From contig JAFOIS010000030.1 of NCBI GenBank assembly GCA_017420605.1, positions 1-6,276 on the forward strand: a stretch of 6,276 bases of DNA, in the 5' to 3' direction. The DNA is from Lachnospiraceae bacterium. Its GTDB lineage: Bacteria; Bacillota; Clostridia; Lachnospirales; Lachnospiraceae. The notes beneath the pieces were generated by a model. It did not search any database, was not told the DNA's origin, and worked only from the letters and a program-made list of their open reading frames with translations. This document shows, piece after piece, positions 1 to 5,032 of this stretch; within the stretch, counting starts at the first letter, position 1; every line of letters begins with the position of its first letter. Made by a program: the position numbers and the translations under genes.

Positions 1-125
1 TCTTCGCCGGCCTGCGCTTCGCTCGATGCCGGAGCCGCGGATCCGCCGCCCTGGGCGCCGCCGCATGCGCCGAGCATGCTGACCACGAGGATCATCGCCA
101 GCAGTAACGCTCACTTCTTTTTCAT
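1..125 (-). pseudogene. Lipoprotein (probable solute-binding protein), 5' end, interrupted by in-frame TGA
   Basis: Reading leftward from the ATG at 123-125, the frame gives MKKK, a TGA stop (111-113), then a hydrophobic run ALLLAMILVVSML, the lipobox LGAC with its cysteine at codon 21 (63-65), and a Gly/Ala/Ser/Glu-rich linker running off the window edge. This is the layout of a Bacillota lipoprotein: lysine-rich n-region, h-region, SpsII lipobox and flexible tether. Membrane-anchored substrate-binding proteins of ABC transporters often start this way, but no mature domain is visible, so that identity is an inference. A strong SD (132-139) and two promoter candidates lie upstream, so the start is secure. 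The only other ATGs (codons 11 and 17) would drop the lysines and part of the hydrophobic core. The stop is therefore a nonsense mutation, a sequence error, or an unusual recoding case. TGA ends two other genes here, which argues against a reassigned code. Confidence 0.7.
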
Positions 126-131
126 TGTTTA

Positions 132-139
132 CCTCCTTT
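132..139 (-). promoter_or_regulatory. Strong ribosome binding site of the lipoprotein gene
   Basis: On the minus strand this reads AAAGGAGG, a near-perfect anti-SD match, six bases before the ATG at 123-125. It fixes the start at the codon just before KKK, and so shows that the TGA four codons later lies inside the reading frame rather than upstream of it. Confidence 0.85.
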
Positions 140-149
140 AGATAACTGC

Positions 150-184
150 GGGAATAGTACTTTTTACCACAAAAAGTCTTTCCC
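150..184 (-). promoter_or_regulatory. Hairpin in the leader of the lipoprotein gene
   Basis: ACTTTTT (159-165) and AAAAAGT (171-177) are perfect inverted arms around a 5-base loop. Beyond a small internal loop the stem resumes with 5 more pairs, gggaa (150-154) with ttccc (180-184). The structure ends about 10 bases upstream of the SD. No U-tract follows it in either direction, so it does not look like a terminator. A role in mRNA stability or in keeping the SD open is possible but is inference. Confidence 0.5.
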
Positions 185-202
185 AGGTTCCCTAATATGG
201 CA

Positions 203-231
203 ATTATAACAGATTTCGGTCTTCGTTAACA
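203..231 (-). promoter_or_regulatory. Candidate extended -10 promoter (P2) for the lipoprotein gene
   Basis: The minus strand carries TGTTATAAT (203-211), a perfect TATAAT with the TGn extension. The -35 is weak: TTAACG at 15 bases (224-229) or TGTTAA at 17 bases (226-231). The predicted transcript would start near 196 and have a leader of about 70 bases that includes the 150-184 hairpin. Confidence 0.5.
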
Positions 232-277
232 GTGAAAATGGGACATTTTTCTATCCGCCTGACCGCTTATCATAATA

Positions 278-314
278 CTTACATAATTATACAATTCTGT
301 GCATATTATGTAAG
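278..314. repeat. 10-bp inverted repeat bracketing promoter P1
   Basis: CTTACATAAT (278-287) and its exact complement ATTATGTAAG (305-314) are separated by 17 bases. The right arm contains the -35 of candidate promoter P1 and overlaps the stop codon of the PIG-L gene. The left arm overlaps the -10 and the likely start site. The position would suit a repressor operator. The arms are AT-rich, so chance is not excluded, and there is no U-tract to make it a terminator. Confidence 0.4.
286..314 (-). promoter_or_regulatory. Candidate sigma-A promoter (P1) at the end of the PIG-L gene
   Basis: On the minus strand, CTTACA (309-314, four of six consensus bases) is followed after exactly 17 bases by a perfect TATAAT (286-291). 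The -35 lies in the last codons of the PIG-L gene, so the downstream lipoprotein gene could be transcribed separately from that operon. The predicted leader is about 150 bases. Confidence 0.45.
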
Positions 315-1163
315 AAGGCGGTAATCCCGGAGGCGGCTGTCGATCTCCGGCTCGTTCGCCCGGAGGATCAGCCAGTCGGAAACGTGCAGCTTCGTACCGA
401 CCTCCGGTGTGTTCATGACAAAGGCTTCGCAGTACGAATGGCGCGTATTGAGGCCGTACACGCCGTTCTCCGTCTCAATGACCTTCCGCGCGTAGTCGCC
501 GCCGTACTGCTGCGATTCCATCGCCTCGAGCGCTTTTACCTTAAGATCCACGACGTCCGTCACGTCGACGTAATAGTTCGCGACCGCCGGGCAGGCGCCG
601 GATAAGGCATTGAAGGCCATCGAATCCGACGTATCCAGCATGAAGGCGAACTGCGGCGTGCGCCACGACGGGTTCGGATCGTCGAAATCCACCGTTCCGG
701 CCAGAGACGCCGCGTCCAGCGTGATCTTCGCGGCGTTTCCGTGGTGATTGGTCACGTTGCCGTAGGTCTGCGGATAATGCGTGCAGATAATGTGCGGCCG
801 TACGTCCCGGATCACCTTCGCGACGGCGTCGATCATTTCCATCGTGACCTGCAGCATCTTGTCGTCATAGCTGAGGAAACGCACGTCCGTGATCCCGAAG
901 AGCGCGCAGGCCTTCCGCACTTCATTCTGCTTGACTTCTTCACGTTCCCGGCAGATCCGCTCGATCTCCTCCGGCGTCCGGTCGCCCGTGCCGAAGCGGA
1001 ATACCTCGGATACGACGGCATCGTGGATCCTGAGCCCCTGCGTGAGCGCGAGGCACGTGACCTTATCGCCGTCCTTGATGTGATGCGCCATCGTGCCGCC
1101 GCAGTGGTCGAACACGTCCGCCGGATGCCCGCCGACGACCAGTATGCGAAGCTTTTCGTCCAT
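306..1163 (-). CDS. PIG-L-fold metalloprotein with HPAD motif (deacetylase or GalB-like hydratase)
   Basis: This 285-residue protein has the N-terminal PIG-L/LmbE signature: a beta strand (ILVVGG), then HPADVFDHCGGT. The expected zinc ligands are His13 and Asp16, with the third histidine in NHHGN (His140 or His141). The helix ALEAMESQ (211-218) is the family's conserved C-terminal element. Length is typical. Classical members (MshB, GlcNAc-PI deacetylase) have HPDD and use the first Asp as general base; here that position is Ala15. As I recall, GalB, a 4-oxalomesaconate hydratase of this fold, has a similar H-x-A-D arrangement, so a hydratase or other non-deacetylase role is a serious alternative. 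No signal peptide is present, so it should be cytoplasmic. The SD AAGGAGGG (1169-1176) supports the ATG. It is the last gene of a probable three-gene leftward operon and stops with TAA at 306-308. Confidence 0.85.
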   Translation of the reverse strand: MDEKLRILVVGGHPADVFDHCGGTMAHHIKDGDKVTCLALTQGLRIHDAVVSEVFRFGTGDRTPEEIERICREREEVKQNEVRKACALFGITDVRFLSYDDKMLQVTMEMIDAVAKVIRDVRPHIICTHYPQTYGNVTNHHGNAAKITLDAASLAGTVDFDDPNPSWRTPQFAFMLDTSDSMAFNALSGACPAVANYYVDVTDVVDLKVKALEAMESQQYGGDYARKVIETENGVYGLNTRHSYCEAFVMNTPEVGTKLHVSDWLILRANEPEIDSRLRDYRLLT

Positions 1164-1193
1164 GATTTCCCTCCTTATAAGATCATAGTGCAG

Positions 1194-1216
1194 ATGCGGC
1201 TGTCTGAATGCCGCAT
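1194..1216 (-). repeat. Intercistronic stem-loop between amidohydrolase and PIG-L genes
   Basis: ATGCGGC (1194-1200) and GCCGCAT (1210-1216) pair perfectly around a 9-base loop, with an overlapping palindrome GCATATATGC at 1213-1222. It sits in the 84-base gap between the two genes, upstream of the PIG-L ribosome binding site. No U-tract follows. It may affect mRNA processing or stability, but it is short. Confidence 0.35.
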
Positions 1217-1247
1217 ATATGCCGCCCTGCCGCGCCGGTCCGGAATG

Positions 1248-2090
1248 TCAGCGTCCGGCTGTCTCCTTTTCATAAACCGCCGCGATCTCCGGGAAGATCC
1301 GGAGCGCGTTTCTGTACAGGATGTTTTTCTTGTCTTCATCGGTAATGTCGGCGCAGTCGATACGCACCCGCTGGCTTGGCAGGAAATAACAGGTATGGTC
1401 CGAGCCGAACAGGATCTTTTCGGAGCCGATGCGGCCGACCGCGTATTCGATGATCCCGGCCATGAGCGATTTCGCACTCGAGGTGTCGGTAAACAGGTTG
1501 TCCTGCGTATTTTCCTCGATGGCGCGCAGCTGGTGCTCGTAGCAGCCGTCGAAACCGCAGCCGAGATGGGAAATGATCGTCTTTACCGTCGGATACCGGT
1601 TCGCGAAGAAGCAGAAATCCTCCGGCATGCTGTTCTGTTCGCCGCTGTGCGTCACGATGATGCAGCCTTCCTTCGCGGCGAATTCATAGATCTTTTCCCC
1701 GTATTCCCGGATCGGATAGAGGTGCTCTTCCGGGTGCACCTTGATCCCGAGCACTTTCGGATGGGAAAGGAGCTCCCTCGCCTGCGCGAAGGTCTCCGGC
1801 TTCGTGGGATCGACGATCACCCAGCCGTACACGCCCGGCAGGCGTTCGATTGCTTCGACCAGCATGACGTTCGCCGTGAACGGATCGCCCTTGCCGCGCG
1901 GCATGAGGCCGTACATGTGGGAGTTGATCGAGACGGCGACACCGGCCTGCGCAAGACGGCGCAGAAGGACGTCTTCACCCGGCGTTTCGATGGCCGCGGG
2001 ATAGTACTCTTCGCCGGGCTTTACGTTATAGGGTCCGAAATGACTGTGCACGTCGACGGCGGGTATCGCATGGATTTCTTCGGGAGTCAT
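1248..2090 (-). CDS. Amidohydrolase-2 (ACMSD-like) family metal-dependent hydrolase or decarboxylase
   Basis: This is a 280-residue TIM-barrel protein of the amidohydrolase-related family (PF04909/COG2159). Visible metal and active-site elements, in order, are: the HxH motif VDVHSHFG (His15, His17) at strand 1, GIKVHP (Lys117, His119), VTHSGE (His148), IISHLG (His175) and FGSDH (Asp231). The family's C-terminal signature NALRIFP follows at 261-267. All expected ligands are present, so it is probably active with a divalent metal. Characterised relatives include decarboxylases (ACMSD, gamma-resorcylate decarboxylase), the hydratase LigJ and lactonases, so the reaction cannot be chosen from sequence. 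No signal peptide is seen. The start lies in a 72-base gap after the upstream gene. Its best SD, AAAGGA (2103-2108), is 12 bases from the ATG, which is rather distant and suggests modest translation or coupling. The stop is TGA at 1248-1250. Confidence 0.85.
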   Translation of the reverse strand: MTPEEIHAIPAVDVHSHFGPYNVKPGEEYYPAAIETPGEDVLLRRLAQAGVAVSINSHMYGLMPRGKGDPFTANVMLVEAIERLPGVYGWVIVDPTKPETFAQARELLSHPKVLGIKVHPEEHLYPIREYGEKIYEFAAKEGCIIVTHSGEQNSMPEDFCFFANRYPTVKTIISHLGCGFDGCYEHQLRAIEENTQDNLFTDTSSAKSLMAGIIEYAVGRIGSEKILFGSDHTCYFLPSQRVRIDCADITDEDKKNILYRNALRIFPEIAAVYEKETAGR

Positions 2091-2162
2091 TTTCTTATAC
2101 GATCCTTTCTTAAGATGCTTCTTGTTTTCCTGCCATGCAGGGCGTCTTTCCGGCCGCCCGCA

Positions 2163-3476
2163 TCACGGTCTGACCGGCGAATAGACCGTACATCTGCTGG
2201 ACAGCAGGATATCATAGCCGTAGACCGGGTTTTTCAGGTTATGGTCATACATGATCTGCCCCTGTTTGAGCGTCGCGTAACGGATCCTGCCCTTTTCTGT
2301 TCCGACCATGTACTGGACGACGGTATTCAGGGTCAGCAGTTCGCCGATTTTCCCGAACACGGCCTCATCCGCGCCGAGATCCTTCCACGACAGTCCTTCA
2401 TAAAACTTCATGCCCGTGACAAGATAATCCGTGCGGTCTCCCTTTGCCGTACGAACGACATTGCACGGCATGGAAAGCGCGGCGCCTTCCCTGCCGTATT
2501 CGATCGGGACGGCCGTGATCTTTGCCGTGACGCGGTCCGCCGTTTCCGCTTCCGCAAGAGAAAACGGCAGTTCGATCTCACCGGCGCTCACTCTGACCGG
2601 CTTATCCTCCCAGACGAGATGGTTATAGTCATGATCGAAAAAGGATTTCATGCCCGGACGCAGGCTGTCAAAGAGCTCCTCCGTGATCCCCATGGGGCTT
2701 ACGCCGCAGTGATGGGACGCGAAATCCAGGCGTTCGAACATTTCCCCTTCTCCGAAGTCCGGTTCAAGGGTCTCCAGCAGATGCAGCATGAACGCGCGGT
2801 TGTCGAACGTCGGAAATCCGTAGAGGCCGTTCGAGACAAGGCCCGCGTCTCCGATCACGGCAACGCAGCCTTTTCCGACGGACGCGCGGATCCCGAAGAC
2901 CTCGCCCTCCCAGGTAAGGAGCGGTTCCACCCCTTCCGGGAGCTTCCCCTTAAGCCGCCCGCCCTGCCCGTAGCCGACCTTGAAGGGTCCGCACATCGAG
3001 GGCAGGATCTCGTCATCGTCCGACATGTAATCGGGATCCCAGTCAATGCCGAGCTTCTTAAGGAACGGCAGAATCCGCTCATAGTCGAAGTTCTCCTCCC
3101 AGAAGTCGCTCCGGGAAAGGAAAGAGTTGATCAGAAGGAGGATACTGCCGCCGCGCTGTGCAAAATGCAGCATCGCCTCGCGGTCCGGCTCGTCGATCCG
3201 GTACGGGGCGGCGCCGGGATACAGCGGATAATCCGGATTCGGCATGATCAGGATATCGGCGTCCGCGAGCGCAAGATCCGTAAGAGGCTCATTGGAAAAT
3301 CGGACGTCGTATTTTCCGACCATATCCGCATACAGCATGGAAATGCCGTTCGGATGAAAGACGTCGTAGGGGGAATAGCGGCCGATATTATAAGCGTAGC
3401 CGCCTGTCGCGATGTTGCGGGAAAGCCGGTGTCCCGGCGTCTGATGAAAGAAACTGTCAATGACGATCCGCTTCAT
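2163..3476 (-). CDS. Uncharacterised protein with DUF4350/GATase1-like N-terminal half
   Basis: I do not recognise a named family for the whole 437-residue protein. Residues 1-235 look like an alpha/beta flavodoxin or class-I amidotransferase-like fold. There is a first strand KRIVIDSF, a strand ADILIMPNPDYP (73-84), and a helix-turn-strand ending in AQRGGSILLLINS (106-118). Then comes a block GKGCVAVIGDAGLVSNG (201-217) followed by FDNRAFMLHLLETL. This pattern, where a glycine-rich strand is followed by xN and then DNxxFxxxLL, resembles DUF4350/ThuA-like proteins. No obvious amidotransferase Cys-His-Glu triad was identified. The C-terminal 200 residues are unassigned. The frame is open upstream to 3596, but only the ATG at 3474-3476 has a good SD (GGAGG, 3485-3489, 8-base spacing), so I chose it. 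It is the first gene of the leftward operon, 72 bases before the amidohydrolase. Related domains often accompany sugar catabolism; a binding or scaffold role is speculation. Confidence 0.8.
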   Translation of the reverse strand: MKRIVIDSFFHQTPGHRLSRNIATGGYAYNIGRYSPYDVFHPNGISMLYADMVGKYDVRFSNEPLTDLALADADILIMPNPDYPLYPGAAPYRIDEPDREAMLHFAQRGGSILLLINSFLSRSDFWEENFDYERILPFLKKLGIDWDPDYMSDDDEILPSMCGPFKVGYGQGGRLKGKLPEGVEPLLTWEGEVFGIRASVGKGCVAVIGDAGLVSNGLYGFPTFDNRAFMLHLLETLEPDFGEGEMFERLDFASHHCGVSPMGITEELFDSLRPGMKSFFDHDYNHLVWEDKPVRVSAGEIELPFSLAEAETADRVTAKITAVPIEYGREGAALSMPCNVVRTAKGDRTDYLVTGMKFYEGLSWKDLGADEAVFGKIGELLTLNTVVQYMVGTEKGRIRYATLKQGQIMYDHNLKNPVYGYDILLSSRCTVYSPVRP

Positions 3477-3524
3477 GATCTCATCCTCCGTGCAGCAGGT
3501 CCCCGCGGTGTATCCCGGTTCCCT

Positions 3525-3553
3525 TTTATATTTCAAGTGAAAGCACAGGTCAT
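3525..3553 (-). promoter_or_regulatory. Candidate promoter of the leftward three-gene operon
   Basis: The minus strand reads ATGACC (3548-3553, four of six consensus), 17 bases, then TATAAA (3525-3530, five of six). Transcription would begin near 3518, giving a leader of about 40 bases that includes the GGAGG of the first gene. The spacing is ideal and the -35 moderate. Confidence 0.4.
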
Positions 3554-3653
3554 TTCCCTCCTGTTCAGCATAGCAGATACGGCCCGCGATTTCCATGACC
3601 GGCGCCGTGATTTTTCACGATCCGTGTCCGGGCCGGCAAACGATGCGCGGCAT

Positions 3654-3692
3654 GCAAAAGAGACATTTCTTTTTTCAAAATGTCTCTTTTGC
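3654..3692. terminator. Perfect 15-bp hairpin, bidirectional-terminator-like, between divergent genes
   Basis: GCAAAAGAGACATTT (3654-3668) and AAATGTCTCTTTTGC (3678-3692) are exact complements around a 9-base loop, CTTTTTTCA. Read either way, the GAGACATTT stem is followed by only TTTT before GC, so it resembles a short bidirectional intrinsic terminator. It lies upstream of both flanking genes, between their candidate promoters, where no known transcript should end. It could instead block read-through between divergent promoters, be a large operator dyad, or be left over from a lost gene. Confidence 0.5.
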
Positions 3693-3695
3693 CAG

Positions 3696-3724
3696 TTGTT
3701 TTCCGCGCGATGCATGTCTATTCT
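3696..3724 (+). promoter_or_regulatory. Weak candidate promoter for the rightward genes
   Basis: TTGTTT (3696-3701), 17 bases, then TATTCT (3719-3724), lies just after the hairpin and upstream of the start at 3817. Both boxes are imperfect. An alternative -10, TATTAT (3738-3743), is better but has no recognisable -35 at the usual distance. The rightward start site is therefore uncertain. Confidence 0.3.
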
Positions 3725-3816
3725 GAATATGGATACGTATTATGCGGCGCCCGTCTTACGGCGTCCCGACGCTTCTTGTTCCGGCTGATACGGTTTGTTT
3801 CAGAAAAGGAGAGCCC

Positions 3817-4938
3817 ATGCGCATCATTTCACAGAAGACCATCTTCGACGGTTCCGAAAGCGCCCTTTCCAGCCAGACGTTCCCCTGGGTATGCGAAGCC
3901 CCCTCCGGCCGCATCTTCGTGATGTTCCGCGGCGGTCCGTACAAGGGCCCGACGAATACGGCGGAAAACGGCTGGTACCTGTGGTCGGACGACGGCGGAA
4001 AGACCTTTACGCTGCCGCGCGCGCCCTACGGCGAGGTAACGCTTGGTGACGGCACAAAAGGCTGGCTGCGTTCCTTCCAGCTGCTTCCGCTCGGCGGAAA
4101 ACGCATTTTCCTCGTGGGAACGCTCGTCGCTTTCGAAGACCGTTCCCTCCCCTATTACAATGAAGAGACCGAAGGACTCAAGGACTCCCGCCTCGTTGCT
4201 TCTTTCTCGGACGACGACGGCGTAAGCTTCGGGCCGCTTTCGGAGATCCCGATGACCGCACAGTTCAAGGGGCTGTCCACGGTGCTGACCGGCCCGCCGC
4301 TCCTTCTTTCCGACGGCCGCGTCATGGTCAATTTCGAGGTGTACAAGCAGTACGACGACCCGCGGCCGATCGACCACAAGGCGGGCTGCATCTTCTCCTC
4401 CGACGGCGGGAAGACCTTCGGGCAGGAGGTGACGATCTACAACAGCCCGGACCTTTACGCCTGGGATCACCGCGCTGCGGAAGTGTCGCCGGGGCATCTT
4501 GCCGATTTCGTCTGGACCTTCGACCGCCATACCAACAACTACCGGAACCTCGGCCGGATCGAGAGCACCGACGGCGGACAGACCTGGGGAGAGCTCGCCG
4601 AAACGCCGCTTTCGGGACAGGCGGGAAACGCCGTGATGCTTCCGGACGGGCGCCTTGCCCTCGTTTACATGGACCGTACCGGCGCGCCGACCGTCCGGCT
4701 CGCCGTAAGTTATGACCTCGGAAAAACATTTCCCGAGATCCTGGACCTCTACGTCCACGGTTCCCGGAAGGCGGAGCACACAAAATCACAGTACAACGAG
4801 GCCTGGACGGAAATGGGGAAATACACGGCGGGGCACTCGTTCCTGACGCTCCTTGCGAACGGGCAGCTTCTTGTCGTCAACTATGCGGGCCCGGAAAAAG
4901 ACCGCACGGATCTTATGCTGACGTGGGTGGAAGCATAA
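3817..4938 (+). CDS. Sialidase-like Asp-box (BNR) beta-propeller protein
   Basis: The 373-residue protein carries five Asp-box motifs of the S-x-D-x-G-x-T-F type: SDDGGKTF (57-64), SDDDGVSF (131-138), SSDGGKTF (194-201), STDGGQTW (250-257) and SYDLGKTF (298-305). This spacing fits a six-bladed propeller of the sialidase/BNR superfamily, and the length fits a bare catalytic-type domain. The region where sialidases have the arginine of the R-I-P motif reads TFPWV (21-25), followed by PSGRIFVMFRGG, so the first arginine of the triad is not evident and true sialidase activity is doubtful. No signal peptide or anchor is seen, so it is probably cytoplasmic. The frame is open from an ATG at 3742, but only the ATG at 3817 has an SD (AAAAGGAG, 3804-3811, five bases upstream). 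It is the first gene of the rightward unit, followed 94 bases on by an amidohydrolase. Confidence 0.85.
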   Translation: MRIISQKTIFDGSESALSSQTFPWVCEAPSGRIFVMFRGGPYKGPTNTAENGWYLWSDDGGKTFTLPRAPYGEVTLGDGTKGWLRSFQLLPLGGKRIFLVGTLVAFEDRSLPYYNEETEGLKDSRLVASFSDDDGVSFGPLSEIPMTAQFKGLSTVLTGPPLLLSDGRVMVNFEVYKQYDDPRPIDHKAGCIFSSDGGKTFGQEVTIYNSPDLYAWDHRAAEVSPGHLADFVWTFDRHTNNYRNLGRIESTDGGQTWGELAETPLSGQAGNAVMLPDGRLALVYMDRTGAPTVRLAVSYDLGKTFPEILDLYVHGSRKAEHTKSQYNEAWTEMGKYTAGHSFLTLLANGQLLVVNYAGPEKDRTDLMLTWVEA

Positions 4939-4977
4939 GCCCAGGATGCCCGTCTGACGTCAGGTCTGAAGATGCAA

Positions 4978-5010
4978 CATCCGCCCCGGGAATCTGCCGT
5001 GGGGCGGATG
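4978..5010 (+). repeat. GC-rich intercistronic hairpin before the second amidohydrolase
   Basis: CATCCGCCCC (4978-4987) and GGGGCGGATG (5001-5010) form a perfect 10-bp stem around a 13-base loop. The stem ends 7 bases before the AAAGGAG SD (5018-5024) of the next gene. No U-run follows on either strand, so it is not a standard terminator. It could stabilise the 3' end of the propeller mRNA, or reduce transcription or translation of the downstream gene. Confidence 0.6.
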
Positions 5011-5032
5011 ATAAAAGAAAGGAGACTGCACG

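Larger units (their letters stand above)
3477..3816. other. Divergent intergenic region
   Basis: This 340-base stretch separates the leftward and rightward transcription units. I see no convincing gene in it. The frames that extend the flanking genes into it (to 3596 leftward, from 3742 rightward) lack ribosome binding sites, and their sequences match no domain I recognise. It holds a perfect 15-bp hairpin (3654-3692), a small CGTGA/TCACG dyad (3606-3619), an 8-bp palindrome ATACGTAT (3733-3740) and candidate promoters facing both ways. A minus-strand AGGAGGGAA just before an ATG at 3551-3553 would start only a 6-codon frame (MTCAFT) and is doubtful. Confidence 0.7.

Noticed and set aside
111..113. 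TGA read as tryptophan or selenocysteine
   Set aside because: TGA ends the genes at 1248 and 2163 at sensible C-termini, TGG is used for tryptophan throughout, and selenocysteine at codon 5 of a signal peptide has no rationale.
218..232. Possible catabolite-response (cre-like) site TGTTAACG at promoter P2
   Set aside because: Only the left half resembles the consensus; the right half has several mismatches, so chance is as likely.
2129..2141. CCTGC/GCAGG stem in the gap before the amidohydrolase gene
   Set aside because: It has only 5 pairs with a 3-base loop and no U-tract, too short to support a function.
3477..3596. N-terminal extension of the DUF4350-like protein by 40 residues
   Set aside because: The GGAGG at 3485-3489 sits at the right distance from the ATG at 3474-3476, and the extension contains the best promoter candidate and no family-like sequence.
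741..3788. A 1015-codon open frame on the plus strand across three genes
   Set aside because: It is exactly antisense, codon on codon, to three minus-strand genes that happen to share one frame. Stops in that register require TTA, CTA or TCA codons on the coding strand, which are rare in this GC-rich codon usage. The minus-strand products have clear family motifs and SDs; the plus product is Arg/His/Asp-rich without recognisable domains.
3742..3816. N-terminal extension of the propeller protein by 25 residues
   Set aside because: There is no SD before 3742, no signal peptide in the extension, and a clear SD before 3817.
3829..4779. Long minus-strand frame of 316 codons opposite the propeller gene
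   Set aside because: It has the same antisense register effect. The plus strand carries five Asp boxes and an SD, and the minus product shows no motif.
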